From NCBI RefSeq assembly GCF_000020665.1, contig NC_011071.1:2966501-3030500 (forward strand): a DNA stretch of 64,000 nt, written 5' to 3'. Each line of letters opens with the position of its first letter. Position 1 is the first letter of the stretch. Below, piece by piece: positions 53,548 to 63,422 of this stretch. The position numbers and the translations under genes are program-made. Under the pieces are notes generated by a model. The model saw nothing but the letters and a program-made list of their open reading frames with translations, was not told the DNA's origin and ran no database searches. Origin of the DNA: Stenotrophomonas maltophilia R551-3 (lineage in GTDB: Bacteria; Pseudomonadota; Gammaproteobacteria; Xanthomonadales; Xanthomonadaceae).

Positions 53548-54660
53548 ATGACTGAATTCATCCCGCCCGGCACCTGCTTCCACGCCCTGCCCTCGCCGTT
53601 CCCGTTCAAGCGCGGTGGCGCCCTGCACGGTGCACGCGTGGCCTACGAAACCTGGGGAACGCTGGACGCCGATGCCGGCAACGCGATCCTGATCGTCACC
53701 GGCCTGTCGCCGGATGCGCATGCCGCCGCCAGCGACGCCAACCCGGCACCGGGCTGGTGGGATGCGATGGTCGGCCCCGGCAAGCCGATCGACACCAACC
53801 GCTGGTTCGTGGTGTGCGTGAACTCGCTGGGCAGCTGCAAGGGCTCGACCGGACCGGCTTCGCTCAACCCGGCTACCGGCCAACCCTATCGCCTCGACTT
53901 CCCGGAGCTGTCGATCGAAGACGGCGCTCGCGCGGCCATCGAGGTGGTGCATGCGCTGGGTATCGAGCAACTGGCCTGCGTGGTCGGCAATTCGATGGGC
54001 GGCATGACCGCGTTGGCCGTGCTGATGCTGCAGCCGGGCATCGCACGCAGCCACATCAACATTTCCGGCAGTGCACAGGCGTTGCCGTTCTCGATCGCGA
54101 TCCGCTCGTTGCAGCGCGAGGCGATCCGCCTCGACCCGCGCTGGAACGGCGGCCACTACGATGACGATGCGTACCCGGAATCGGGGATGCGCATGGCGCG
54201 CAAGCTGGGCGTGATCACCTACCGCTCGGCGCTGGAATGGGATGGCCGCTTCGGCCGCGTGCGGCTGGATTCGGACCAGACCGACGACGACCCGTTCGGC
54301 CTGGAATTCCAGGTGGAAAGCTATCTGGAGGGCCACGCACGCCGATTCGTGCGCTTCTTCGATCCGAACTGCTATCTGTACCTGAGCCGCTCGATGGACT
54401 GGTTCGACCTGGCCGAGTATGCCGACGGCGATGTGCTGGCCGGGCTGGCGAAGATCCGGGTGGAGAAGGCGTTGGCGATCGGTGCCAACACCGACATCCT
54501 GTTCCCGGTGCAGCAGCAGCAGCAAGTAGCAGATGGCCTGCGCGCCGGCGGCGCCGATGCGCAGTTCATCGGCCTGGAATCACCACAGGGCCACGACGCC
54601 TTCCTGGTCGATTTCGAGCGCTTCGGCCCGGCCGTGCGCGGCTTCCTCGACACTCTCTAA
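53548..54660 (+). CDS. MetX-family O-acyltransferase, probably serine O-succinyltransferase
   Basis: A 370-aa alpha/beta hydrolase-fold enzyme. Nucleophile Ser149 in VVGNSMGGMTA; acid Asp in GANTDILFPV; base His in SPQGHDAF. The family acylates homoserine for methionine, but in xanthomonads a MetX branch makes O-succinylserine for cysteine synthesis, and this sequence looks like that branch (QPYRLDFPELSIEDGARAAI, NPNCYLYLSRSMDWFD-like stretch). Homoserine O-acetyl- or succinyltransferase remains possible. The next gene starts at the following base. Confidence 0.8.
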   Translation: MTEFIPPGTCFHALPSPFPFKRGGALHGARVAYETWGTLDADAGNAILIVTGLSPDAHAAASDANPAPGWWDAMVGPGKPIDTNRWFVVCVNSLGSCKGSTGPASLNPATGQPYRLDFPELSIEDGARAAIEVVHALGIEQLACVVGNSMGGMTALAVLMLQPGIARSHINISGSAQALPFSIAIRSLQREAIRLDPRWNGGHYDDDAYPESGMRMARKLGVITYRSALEWDGRFGRVRLDSDQTDDDPFGLEFQVESYLEGHARRFVRFFDPNCYLYLSRSMDWFDLAEYADGDVLAGLAKIRVEKALAIGANTDILFPVQQQQQVADGLRAGGADAQFIGLESPQGHDAFLVDFERFGPAVRGFLDTL

Positions 54661-55005
54661 GTGGCCTGGCGGCGTAACCTCGCGCTGGCCGCGTTCGGCG
54701 CGCTAGTTGCGCTGATGATCAGCGGCGTGCTGCCACTGTGGCTGGGCGGCTGGTGCCTGCTGGCCAGCGCAGTGTCGTTCGGCCTGTACGGCCACGACAA
54801 GCGCGCGGCGCAGCGCAAGCAATGGCGGATTCCCGAGCGCACCCTGCAACTGCTGGCCTTTGCCGGCGGTTGGCCCGGTGCGCTGCTCGGCCAGGCGCTA
54901 TTCCGCCACAAGCATCGCAAAGCCGAATTCCAGTGGGTGTTCTGGCTGTGCGTGCTGGCCAACGTGGCCTCGATCGCAGTGATGCTGCGCGAGTTCTCGC
55001 GGTAA
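54661..55005 (+). CDS. DUF1294 membrane protein
   Basis: A 114-aa inner-membrane protein of three or four helices with the DUF1294 signature YGHDKRAAQRKQWRIPERTL and FRHKHRKAEFQ. Function unknown. GTG start directly after the acyltransferase stop; the missing gap indicates coupling. Confidence 0.85.
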   Translation: MAWRRNLALAAFGALVALMISGVLPLWLGGWCLLASAVSFGLYGHDKRAAQRKQWRIPERTLQLLAFAGGWPGALLGQALFRHKHRKAEFQWVFWLCVLANVASIAVMLREFSR

Positions 55006-55017
55006 CCGTTCGAAGGG

Positions 55018-55093
55018 GTAGTGCCGGCCGCTGGCCGGCAATTCCGTATCCGTATCAATTGCCATGAGGTTGCCGGCCAGCGGCCGGCACTAC
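55018..55093. repeat. Facing pair of identical SMAG palindromes
   Basis: 55018-55040 GTAGTGCCGGCCGCTGGCCG then GCA, and 55071-55093 its reverse complement. Same unit as the pair at 46491-46568; lies between convergent genes. Confidence 0.9.
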
Positions 55094-55096
55094 CAT

Positions 55097-56770
55097 TCAC
55101 GCTTCGCGGTTCAGAACCCCATCACGCAACCGATACTGCACATCGACCACGCCCTCGGGCAGGTCATCGTGGGTGATCATCAGCAGGCTGCGGCCGTCCA
55201 ACAGGCTGGCCAGATCCTGCAGCAGCGCGCGCGCGGTATCCACGTCCAGGCCCTCGGTCGGTTCGTCCAGCAGCAGGATCGGCGCATTGCGCAGCAGCGC
55301 GCGCGCCAGTGCCAGGCGCCGTGCCTGACCGGCCGACATGGTCGCGCCGTTCTCGCCCACCCAGGTCTGCAGGCCACCATTGTGCTCGGCCCATTCGCCC
55401 AGGCGCACGCGACGCAGCACCGCCCAAAGCGCCGCGTCGCTGGCATTGGGATCGCCCAGGCGCAGGTTCTCGGCCACACTGCCGGCAAACACCGGGGCGT
55501 TCTGCGGCAACCAGGCCAGTTGCCGATGCCAGTCGGCCTGGGCGAAGTCGCGCAGGTCACGGCCACCGTAGGTCAACTGCCCCTGCTGCGGATCCCACAG
55601 CCGCAGCAGCAGGCTGGACAGTGTGGTCTTGCCACTGCCGCTGTCGCCGCGGATGGCAATGCGCTCACCCGGTGCCAGGGTCAGCTGCAGGCCGGACAGC
55701 ACCGGACGCACCGCGCCTGGCCACTGGAAATGGATGTCATCCCAATGCACGCGCGCCGCCTGCGGCACCGGCTGCGGCGCCTGCGGGTCTTCCACCGTCG
55801 GCGGCTGCTCGACGATGGCCTGCAGCCGCTCAGCGGCGATGCGCCCGGACTGCAGCGACTGCCAGGCCAGGCCCATGCCCGCCCACAGCTCGATCATCGC
55901 CACGGTCAGGAACACCAGCCCAGCAGCCATTTCCGGCGCGATCCGCTGCTGCTCCGCTTCATGCAGGGCCAGTGCCAGCATCGCCACCAGGCCCAGCCCG
56001 GCAACCAGGCCATGCAGGGTCGAGGCCGCGATCAGGCGCCAACGCCGACGACGATCACGCGAGGCCAGCTGCTTGGCGGCCACCCGCACCTTCAGCTGCC
56101 ATGCGGTGCTGGCATGCAGCGCGGCCAGATCACCCGCGCCTTCCAGTCCTTCGAACGCGGCGGTGCGCAGCGCAGCGCGATGTGCGGCGCGATCGGCCTC
56201 CTCATCGTCACGGCCACGCACGCCCAGCCACGGCACCCCGAAGCTGATCAGCACCGCCAGTACCGCCAGCAGCACGGCCGCCGAAGGCAGGATCACAGCG
56301 GCCGAAGCCACCCCCACCAGCGACAACCCGCCCAGGGCCAACAGGGGGCCGATGGCGCGCACCAGCAGGCCATCCACCTCGCCGATGTCACCCAGCAGCC
56401 GTGCCAGCAGCTCGCCGGTACGCGTCGCGCCCAACCGCGCCGGTGCCAGCGGCAGCGCGCGTCGGAAGAACCACACGCGCAGGTCACGGGCGATGCGCAG
56501 GGTCACGTCGTGCCCCACCAGCTTTTCGAAGTAGCGCGACGCGATGCGCGCCATGGTCAGCCCACGGATGCCCGCCGAGGGCGTGAAGAAATTGAAGCCC
56601 TGACCGAGGCCGGCGGCACCGGCCAGCGCCGCGGCGGTCAGGAAGCCGCCCGACAACCCCAGCAGGGCGGTGCCGGCCAGCATCGTGGTCCACAGCAGCA
56701 GCACGGCCAGCAACAGGCGCGCGCGATGGCGCAGGAACACCGCACGCAGCGAATCCGGCGAACGGCTCAT
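55097..56770 (-). CDS. cydC: Cysteine/glutathione ABC exporter subunit CydC
   Basis: A 557-aa fused permease-ATPase. With CydD it sends cysteine and glutathione to the periplasm, needed for cytochrome bd and c assembly. Walker [16 protein letters not shown], signature [16 protein letters not shown], Walker [13 protein letters not shown]. Six N-terminal helices. Start overlaps the cydD stop (ATGA). Its place opposite cydABX supports the assignment over other exporters. Confidence 0.93.
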   Translation of the reverse strand: MSRSPDSLRAVFLRHRARLLLAVLLLWTTMLAGTALLGLSGGFLTAAALAGAAGLGQGFNFFTPSAGIRGLTMARIASRYFEKLVGHDVTLRIARDLRVWFFRRALPLAPARLGATRTGELLARLLGDIGEVDGLLVRAIGPLLALGGLSLVGVASAAVILPSAAVLLAVLAVLISFGVPWLGVRGRDDEEADRAAHRAALRTAAFEGLEGAGDLAALHASTAWQLKVRVAAKQLASRDRRRRWRLIAASTLHGLVAGLGLVAMLALALHEAEQQRIAPEMAAGLVFLTVAMIELWAGMGLAWQSLQSGRIAAERLQAIVEQPPTVEDPQAPQPVPQAARVHWDDIHFQWPGAVRPVLSGLQLTLAPGERIAIRGDSGSGKTTLSSLLLRLWDPQQGQLTYGGRDLRDFAQADWHRQLAWLPQNAPVFAGSVAENLRLGDPNASDAALWAVLRRVRLGEWAEHNGGLQTWVGENGATMSAGQARRLALARALLRNAPILLLDEPTEGLDVDTARALLQDLASLLDGRSLLMITHDDLPEGVVDVQYRLRDGVLNREA

Positions 56771-58512
56771 GCGCGCACCGCCTGCGCCGGCTCAACCAGC
56801 CGCCCTTCGGGCAGCAGCAGGCAACGGTCAGCCCATGCAATCACCGCTGGGCTATGGGTGGCGACCACCACGCTGCGCCCGCGCGCATAGGCGGCCAGGC
56901 TGCGCAGCAGCGCGGCTTCGGTGTCGGCGTCAAGGAAGGCGGTGGGCTCATCCAGCAGCAGTACCTGTGGATCGCGCAGCAGCAACCGGGCCAGGCCGAT
57001 GCGGCGTGCTTCACCACCGGACAGCCCGAAGCCGCGCTCACCGATCACGGTATCCAGCCCCTGCGGCAGGCGCTGTGCGAACTGCAGCACCTGCGCGGCT
57101 TCGGCCACCGCACGCAGGCGCGCGTCGCTGGCACCCGGATCGGCCAGCCGCAGGTTGTCGGCGATGCTGCCATGGAACAGGTAGGGCCGCTGGCTGGCAT
57201 AGGCGACCTGCAGCCCCGGCCGCAGCTGCACCTTGCCCGCACGAGGTGGCAGCCAACCGGCCAGCGCTTCCAGCAACGTGCTCTTGCCACTGCCACTGGA
57301 GCCCACCAGCGCCAGCCGCTGGCCCGGCTCCAGTGTCACATCGAGGTCCTGCAGCACATCGTGCGGCGCACCCAATGGGCGAAGCACCAGCCCCTGTGCC
57401 TGCAGCGGCGCCATCGCCACTTCGGCCGGCTCCTGTGCCATCGGCGCCATTTCGTCATCGGCAAGAGCCGCTTCTTCCGGCAGCACCTGCAGAAGGCGCT
57501 CCACTTCAGCGGCTGCGGCCAGCGCATTGGCACGGTCGTGGTAGTGCGCTGCCAGCCGCCGCAGCGGCGCGTAGAACTCCGGCGCCAGCAGCAGGCAGAA
57601 CAGGCCCGCACCCAACGTGGGCACCGTCGCATGCAACGACATCAGGCCCAGATAGCTCAGCCCCAGGTACAGCGCGACCATCGCCACGCTCACCGAGGCG
57701 AAGAATTCCAGCACGGTGGACGACAGGAAGGCGATGCGCAGTACCTTCATCGTGCGCACGCGCACGCCTTCTGCAGCCGCTTCGATACCGTCCAGCTCGG
57801 CCTCGCCGCGGCCGTACAGGCGCAGCAGGCCCAGGCCCTTGATGCGATCGGCGAAGTGCCCGCTCATCCGTGCCAGTTCACCCAGCTGCGCACGGCCGGC
57901 CGCTTCGGCACCCCAGCCCACCAGCATCATGAAGAACGGCACCAGCGGCGCGGTGAACAGCAGGATCAGCGCCACCACCCAGTCGACCCAGGCCACTGCG
58001 GCGAGGATCAGCAGCGGTACCACCACCACTTCGGTGCGCACCGGCAGGAAACCGCTGTAATAACTCTCAATCGCATCACCGTGATGCAGCATCAGCTCTC
58101 CGAGCTCGCCGGTGCGGCGCTGGCGCAGCCACAGCGGGCCGTGGCCCAGCAGCCGCGCGAACACGCGTTCGCGCAACGCCAGCCGTGCGGCGTCGGCTAC
58201 ATCACCCGCTGCGGCCTGGGTGGCGCTGCCCAGCAGCGTACGCACGATCAGGATCACGGCCAGCGTGGCCAGCACCGGCAGGCCCGAGGCCAGCGGTGCA
58301 CGCTCGACGAGCACCTGCTGCACCAGCCAGGCGATGGCGGCGGCCTGGCCGATCAACAGCGCGCCGGACAGGCTGATGCACAACGAGGCCAACCGCTGGC
58401 GGCCACGCGCGGACCGCGCCAGATCGGCCAGCCACGCGCTGCGGACACGTCGCAACCGGGTCGATTCGTCATCGGAAACAGGGGCGTCAGCAGTCGGTTC
58501 GGCGGCGCTCAA
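56767..58512 (-). CDS. cydD: Cysteine/glutathione ABC exporter subunit CydD
   Basis: A 581-aa fused permease-ATPase, partner of CydC. Walker A VGSSGSGKSTLLEAL, signature LSGGEARRIGLARLLL, Walker B VLLLDEPTAFLD; family stretch YYSGFLPVRTEVVVVPLLIL. Divergent from cydA over 228 bp that hold an FNR/Anr box. Confidence 0.93.
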   Translation of the reverse strand: MSAAEPTADAPVSDDESTRLRRVRSAWLADLARSARGRQRLASLCISLSGALLIGQAAAIAWLVQQVLVERAPLASGLPVLATLAVILIVRTLLGSATQAAAGDVADAARLALRERVFARLLGHGPLWLRQRRTGELGELMLHHGDAIESYYSGFLPVRTEVVVVPLLILAAVAWVDWVVALILLFTAPLVPFFMMLVGWGAEAAGRAQLGELARMSGHFADRIKGLGLLRLYGRGEAELDGIEAAAEGVRVRTMKVLRIAFLSSTVLEFFASVSVAMVALYLGLSYLGLMSLHATVPTLGAGLFCLLLAPEFYAPLRRLAAHYHDRANALAAAAEVERLLQVLPEEAALADDEMAPMAQEPAEVAMAPLQAQGLVLRPLGAPHDVLQDLDVTLEPGQRLALVGSSGSGKSTLLEALAGWLPPRAGKVQLRPGLQVAYASQRPYLFHGSIADNLRLADPGASDARLRAVAEAAQVLQFAQRLPQGLDTVIGERGFGLSGGEARRIGLARLLLRDPQVLLLDEPTAFLDADTEAALLRSLAAYARGRSVVVATHSPAVIAWADRCLLLPEGRLVEPAQAVRA

Positions 58513-58636
58513 GGGTCTTCACAGGCAACAGGGCATTGGCAGGCATTGTAGGCGCAGGCAACGGCCTCCCCCTGCGGCCGGCGGTCGCAGTCCTCGGTGG
58601 GTTGGCATACGATCCTCCTGAATACCCATTCATACA

Positions 58637-58650
58637 TTGATCTGGATCAA
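58637..58650. promoter_or_regulatory. FNR/Anr box at the cydABX promoter
   Basis: TTGATCTGGATCAA, a perfect TTGAT-N4-ATCAA palindrome. A possible -10, CATCAT at 58673-58678, would put the start point near 58685, so the box centre would be at -41.5, the class II activator position. Predicts induction of cytochrome bd at low oxygen. It could also serve divergent cydDC. Confidence 0.8.
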
Positions 58651-58740
58651 GGCTGTTTGAAGTAGTCGGTCACATCATTCACCCCGTAGACCACCCTTCC
58701 CGCCACCTGCAACGGCACTATCCAACGAGGTAGCCAGGCC

Positions 58741-60324
58741 ATGATTGATCAGACAGTCGTAGAACTGTCGCGGCTGCAATTCGCTCTGACCGCGATGTAC
58801 CACTTCCTATTCGTCCCGCTCACGCTTGGCCTGTCCTTCATGGTGGCCATCATGGAGAGCGTGTACGTGATGACCCGCAAGCAGGTCTGGCGGCAGATGA
58901 CCCTGTTCTGGGGTGCCCTGTTCGGCATCAACTTCGCCATCGGCGTGGCCACCGGCCTGGTGATGGAGTTCCAGTTCGGCATGAACTGGTCGTACTACAG
59001 CCATTACGTCGGTGACATCTTCGGTGCGCCGCTGGCCATCGAAGGCCTGATGGCGTTCTTCCTGGAAGCGACCTTCATCGGCCTGTTCTTCTTCGGCTGG
59101 AAGCGCCTGACTCCGGTCAAGCACCTCACCGTGACCTGGCTGATGGCGCTGGGCACCAACCTGTCGGCGGTGTGGATCCTGATCGCCAACGGCTGGATGC
59201 AGAACCCGACCGGTGCGGTGTTCAACCCGGAAACGATGCGCATGGAAGTGGTCGACTTCGCCGCGGTGCTGCTGAACCCGGTGGCCCAGGCCAAGTTCGT
59301 GCATACCGTCAGTGCCGGCTACGTGACCGGTGCGATCTTCGTGATGTCGATCAGCGCGCTGTACCTGCTGCGCGGCAAGTACAAGGACATGGCCCGCCGT
59401 TCGTTCGCGGTGGCCGCAGCCTTCGGCCTGCTGTCCTCGCTGTCGGTGGTGGTGCTGGGTGACGAAAGCGGTTATGCCGCCAGCGAACACCAGAAGATGA
59501 AGCTGGCCGCGATCGAAGCGATGTGGGAAACCGAGCGTGCGCCGGCCGACTTCACCGCCTTCGGCATTCCCAACCAGGACACCCATCAGAACGACTATGC
59601 GGTGAAGATCCCGTACCTGATGGGCCTGATCGCCACCCGCTCGCTGGACCAGCCGATTCCCGGCATCCTGGAACTGGTGGAACGTGCCGAGCACCGCATC
59701 CGCGGCGGCCAGATCGCCTACGGCGCGCTGGAACGGGTGAAGAAGGACCGCAACGATCTTGAAGCACGCGAGATGTTCGATCGCCACTGGCAGGATCTCG
59801 GCCATGGCCTGCTGCTGAAGCGCTACCGCGAAGACATTCTCAACGCGACCCCGGAAGAGATCTCCAAGGCGGCGATGGACACCGTGCCGCGCGTGGCTCC
59901 GCTGTTCTGGACCTTCCGCATCATGGCGGGCCTGGGCTTCTACCTGATCGCCTTCTTCGCGTTGGCCTTCTACTTCTCGTGCCGCAACAACTTCCAGGAC
60001 AAGCGCTGGTTCCTGCGGTTGGCGGTGTGGTCGCTGCCGGCACCGTGGATCGCGATCGAATGCGGTTGGTTCGTTGCCGAGTACGGCCGCCAGCCGTGGG
60101 CGGTGGACGGCGTGCTGCCGACCTTCTACGCCGCATCGGGCCTGGCACTGCATGAAATCCTGACCACGCTGGCGGTGTTCACCAGCTTGTACACGGTGCT
60201 GCTGATCATCGAGATCAAGCTGATGCTGAAGGCGATCCGCAAGGGTCCGGACGACATCCTGCCGACGCTGCAGGCCGATATCCGCCCTGTTTCCCCCAAT
60301 GCAGTCGCCCCCGGCCAGGCCTGA
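58741..60324 (+). CDS. cydA: Cytochrome bd ubiquinol oxidase subunit I
   Basis: A 527-aa quinol oxidase core with haems b558, b595 and d. Haem ligand His21 (TAMYHFLFVPLTLGLS), His near 185 (KFVHTVSAGY), Met in the later helix; Q-loop after about residue 250 (ESGYAASEHQKMKLAAIEAMWETE). Length fits the E. coli-like form. 15 bp to cydB. Confidence 0.97.
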   Translation: MIDQTVVELSRLQFALTAMYHFLFVPLTLGLSFMVAIMESVYVMTRKQVWRQMTLFWGALFGINFAIGVATGLVMEFQFGMNWSYYSHYVGDIFGAPLAIEGLMAFFLEATFIGLFFFGWKRLTPVKHLTVTWLMALGTNLSAVWILIANGWMQNPTGAVFNPETMRMEVVDFAAVLLNPVAQAKFVHTVSAGYVTGAIFVMSISALYLLRGKYKDMARRSFAVAAAFGLLSSLSVVVLGDESGYAASEHQKMKLAAIEAMWETERAPADFTAFGIPNQDTHQNDYAVKIPYLMGLIATRSLDQPIPGILELVERAEHRIRGGQIAYGALERVKKDRNDLEAREMFDRHWQDLGHGLLLKRYREDILNATPEEISKAAMDTVPRVAPLFWTFRIMAGLGFYLIAFFALAFYFSCRNNFQDKRWFLRLAVWSLPAPWIAIECGWFVAEYGRQPWAVDGVLPTFYAASGLALHEILTTLAVFTSLYTVLLIIEIKLMLKAIRKGPDDILPTLQADIRPVSPNAVAPGQA

Positions 60325-60339
60325 GGCAGGAGAATCCAG

Positions 60340-61494
60340 ATGGAATTCATTGCACTTGATTACACCACGCTCCGCGTGATCTGGTGGCTGCTGCTCGGCA
60401 TCCTGCTGATCGGCTGGGCCGTGATGGATGGTTTCGACCTTGGCGTCGGCACCCTGTTGCCGTTCGTTGCAAAAACCGATGAAGAACGCCGACTGGTGAT
60501 CAATACCGTCGGCCCGGTGTGGGAAGGCAACCAGGTGTGGCTGGTACTGGGCGGCGGTGCGATTTTCGCCGCATGGCCGCCGCTGTATGCGGTCAGCTTC
60601 TCCGGCTTCTACCTGGCGGTGTTTGCGATGCTGTTCGGGCTGATCCTGCGCCCGGTCGGCTTCAAGTACCGCAGCAAGCTGCCGTCCAAGCGCTGGCGCG
60701 ACAACTGGGACCGCGTGCTGTTTGTCGGTGGCCTGCTGCCGGGCCTGATTGCCGGCGTCGCGGTGGGCAACGTGCTGCTGGGTGTGCCGTTCCACTTCGA
60801 TGACACCCTGCGCGTGACCTACACCGGTTCGTTCTTCGGCCTGCTCACGCCGTTCGCGCTGATTGCCGGCCTGATCAGCGTCGCCATGCTGGTTTCGCAT
60901 GGTGCGGCCATGCTGGTGATCAAGACCGACGGCCCGGTGGCCGAACGTGCCGCACGTTACGGCAGCGTCGCCGCCATCATCAGCTTCGTGCTGTTCGCCG
61001 TGGCCGGTGCCTGGGTGGCCTTCGGCCTGCCGGGTTACCAGATCACCTCGCAGGTGGTCACCGATGGCCCGACCAACCCGCTGCTGAAGACCGCCGAACT
61101 GGGCACGGCTGCCGGTGGCTGGCTGCGCAACTACAGCTCCATGCCGGCGACGCTTGTGTTCCCGGTGCTGGGCCTGCTGGGCGCACTGGCCAGCGCGGTG
61201 CTGCTGCGCGCACGTCGTGGCGGCCTGGCCTTCATCGCCTCGGGTGCATCCATCGCCGGCATCATCCTGACCGTCGGCTTTGCGATCTTCCCGTTCCTGC
61301 TGCCGTCCTCCAGCCAGCCCACCTCCAGCCTGACCGTCTGGGACAGCTCGTCCAGCCACCTCACGCTGTGGGTCATGCTGCTGGCCACGGCCATCTTCCT
61401 GCCGATCATCATCGCCTACACCACCTGGGTGTACCGCGTGTTGAAGGGCAAGACGACGGTCGAGGACATGGACGACAACCCCAACGCCTATTGA
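60340..61494 (+). CDS. cydB: Cytochrome bd ubiquinol oxidase subunit II
   Basis: A 384-aa membrane subunit of cytochrome bd with about nine helices. Signature WAVMDGFDLGVGTLLPFVA, then NTVGPVWEGNQVWLV; ending WVYRVLKGKTTVEDMDDNPNAY as in E. coli CydB. AGGAG before the ATG. Confidence 0.97.
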   Translation: MEFIALDYTTLRVIWWLLLGILLIGWAVMDGFDLGVGTLLPFVAKTDEERRLVINTVGPVWEGNQVWLVLGGGAIFAAWPPLYAVSFSGFYLAVFAMLFGLILRPVGFKYRSKLPSKRWRDNWDRVLFVGGLLPGLIAGVAVGNVLLGVPFHFDDTLRVTYTGSFFGLLTPFALIAGLISVAMLVSHGAAMLVIKTDGPVAERAARYGSVAAIISFVLFAVAGAWVAFGLPGYQITSQVVTDGPTNPLLKTAELGTAAGGWLRNYSSMPATLVFPVLGLLGALASAVLLRARRGGLAFIASGASIAGIILTVGFAIFPFLLPSSSQPTSSLTVWDSSSSHLTLWVMLLATAIFLPIIIAYTTWVYRVLKGKTTVEDMDDNPNAY

Positions 61495-61502
61495 TTGCCA
61501 GC

Positions 61503-61523
61503 GTGCCGACCCACGGTCGGCAC
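61503..61523. repeat. Hairpin between cydB and cydX
   Basis: GTGCCGAC/GTCGGCAC with loop CCACG, 8 bp after cydB. It resembles SMAG arms without the GTAG tip and could reduce cydX expression or protect the cydAB mRNA end. Confidence 0.6.
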
Positions 61524-61548
61524 CTGTCTTGCACAGAGGAGATTGAAC

Positions 61549-61665
61549 ATGTGGTATTTCGCCTGGATCCTCGGCGCCGGCCTCGCCTCGACGGTCGCCA
61601 TCCTCAACGGCATGTGGTTTGAAGCCCGCGAGCAGAACCGTATCGAGAAAGAAAATCGTCGCTGA
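61549..61665 (+). CDS. cydX: Cytochrome bd small subunit CydX
   Basis: A 38-aa single-span protein: MWYFAWILGAGLASTVAILN, then GMWFEAREQ and a charged end. The WYFAWILG start and the Glu-containing MWFE turn are the CydX signature; it stabilises haems in the oxidase. AGAGGAG 7 bases before the ATG. Easily missed because of its size. Confidence 0.93.
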   Translation: MWYFAWILGAGLASTVAILNGMWFEAREQNRIEKENRR

Positions 61666-61720
61666 GCTGTAAAAAAGCCTTGCCGCCCTGGTCTTCACAC
61701 GGTATCTTAGGCGGCTCCTT

Positions 61721-61797
<77 letters not shown>

Positions 61798-61815
61798 CTC
61801 AAGTGGTCGCATTGA

Positions 61816-61843
61816 AGCCTGGTGAAGTCGTCCAGGCTTTTTT
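61816..61843 (+). terminator. Terminator after tRNA-Pro copy 1
   Basis: Stem AGCCTGG/CCAGGCT, loop TGAAGTCGT, then T6. Confidence 0.8.
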
Positions 61844-61937
61844 GTTCCCTGAAGTGGCACTGCTTCGGCAGTGTGAAGAAAACAGCATCCACCCCTTGCC
61901 GCCATCGGGGTGAATCGCTAGAATAGGCGGCTCCCTT

Positions 61938-62014
<77 letters not shown>

Positions 62015-62034
62015 CTTCGGTGGTCACCAAGAAG

Positions 62035-62067
62035 CCTGGAAGACATCACTGTCCTCCGGGTTTTTTT
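62035..62067 (+). terminator. Terminator after tRNA-Pro copy 2
   Basis: Imperfect stem CCTGGAAGAC/GTCCTCCGGG (8 of 10 pairs, others G-T or A-C), loop ATCACT, then T7. Confidence 0.8.
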
Positions 62068-62216
62068 GTGCCTGCGGCCCGGGACCGGACCGGCCGGCCG
62101 CAACGCCACTGGCCAGCCACGTACAATGGCCGCCTCCCCCACCTGCCGCTTCGGCGTAGACCGATGCCGGCGCTGCATGCCACCACGTCGGCGTGCGACA
62201 CCTGCAAGGACCACCG

Positions 62217-63422
62217 ATGAGCTCCTCCACTTCCGATTCGCCGTCGCTGCTGCACGGCCGCGTCCTCGCATTCGCCGCGATCCTGCTGGCCGCGATCAAC
62301 CTGCGCACTGCGGTCACCTCGATCACGCCCCTGCTCGATGTGCTCGGCCAGCAGTTCGGTTTCGGCACCACCATGACCGGTGTGCTGGGCATGCTGCCCA
62401 CCGCCTCGTTCGCGCTGTTCGGTGTAGCCACGCCGGCACTGGCGCGGCGCCTGGGCCTGGAGCGCACCACCCTGCTGGCCATGCTGATGGCCGCCGCCGG
62501 CCTGCTGCTGCGCTCCAGCGCCGGCAACGTCGGCACGCTGCTGCTGGGCTCGGTGATCGCACTGGCCGGCATGGGCATCGGCAACGTGGTGGTGCCGCCA
62601 CTGGTGAAGCGTTACTTCGCCAACAAGGTCGGCACCATGAGCACGCTGTACATCAGTGTGCTGCAGCTGGGCACGATGATGCCGGCGCTGCTGGCGGTGC
62701 CGGTGGCCAATGCGGCCGGCTGGCGGGTGTCGCTGGGCATGTGGGCACTGCTGGCGCTGGCGGCGAGCCTGCCGTGGCTGCTGCTGGCGCGCCGTGCGCC
62801 AAAGCCGGCGCTGGACGCCAACGACCCGACCGCACAGCCGCATGGCAAGGTCTGGCGCACGTCGCTGGGCTGGAGCATGACGTTGATGTTCGGCATGACC
62901 TCGCTGATGACCTATTCGATGTTCACCTGGCTGCCGCGCATCGTGGTCGAAGCCGGTGGCACGCCCGCCTTCGGCGGGGTGATGGTGGCGGTGTTCTCGG
63001 CACTGGGCCTGCTGCCGTCGCTGGTCATCCCATCGATGGCGGTGCGCCTGCAGAACCCGTTCCCGCTGGTCCTGATCGGCTTCTTCTCGTTCGTGATCGC
63101 CTTCACCGGCCTGCTGCTGGCACCGATGAAGGCGCCATTGCTGTGGGCCTGCCTGCTCGGTGTCGGCCCGTCCACCTTCCCGCTGGCACTGACCCTGATC
63201 AACCTGCGCACGCGCACTCCGACCGGCTCGGCCGCGCTGTCCGGCTTCATGCAGGGTGTGGGCTACAGCTTCAGCTGCCTGGGGCCGTTCCTGGTCGGCT
63301 GGCTGCACACCGTCAGCGACGGCTGGACGATCCCATTCAGCTTCCTGTTCGGCTGCGCCACCCTGATGCTGTGCGCCTCGTGGGTGGCGTGCAAGCCGCG
63401 CAAGCTGGAAGACCTCTGGTAA
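62217..63422 (+). CDS. MFS transporter, CynX/NimT (cyanate permease) family
   Basis: A 401-aa inner-membrane transporter of 12 helices. Helix 1 carries AAINLRTAVTSITPLLD and helix 4-5 GIGNVVVPPLVKRYFANKVG, both typical of CynX/NimT. Reported substrates are cyanate and 2-nitroimidazole; the true one is unknown here. AAGGA 6 bases before ATG 62217. Confidence 0.9.
   Translation: MSSSTSDSPSLLHGRVLAFAAILLAAINLRTAVTSITPLLDVLGQQFGFGTTMTGVLGMLPTASFALFGVATPALARRLGLERTTLLAMLMAAAGLLLRSSAGNVGTLLLGSVIALAGMGIGNVVVPPLVKRYFANKVGTMSTLYISVLQLGTMMPALLAVPVANAAGWRVSLGMWALLALAASLPWLLLARRAPKPALDANDPTAQPHGKVWRTSLGWSMTLMFGMTSLMTYSMFTWLPRIVVEAGGTPAFGGVMVAVFSALGLLPSLVIPSMAVRLQNPFPLVLIGFFSFVIAFTGLLLAPMKAPLLWACLLGVGPSTFPLALTLINLRTRTPTGSAALSGFMQGVGYSFSCLGPFLVGWLHTVSDGWTIPFSFLFGCATLMLCASWVACKPRKLEDLW

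Noticed and set aside
58807..61698. 963-codon minus-strand open frame opposite cydABX
   Set aside because: A shadow: composition Gln/His/Arg/Asp-rich, no domain, and it covers three well-supported oxidase genes and the cydX stop.
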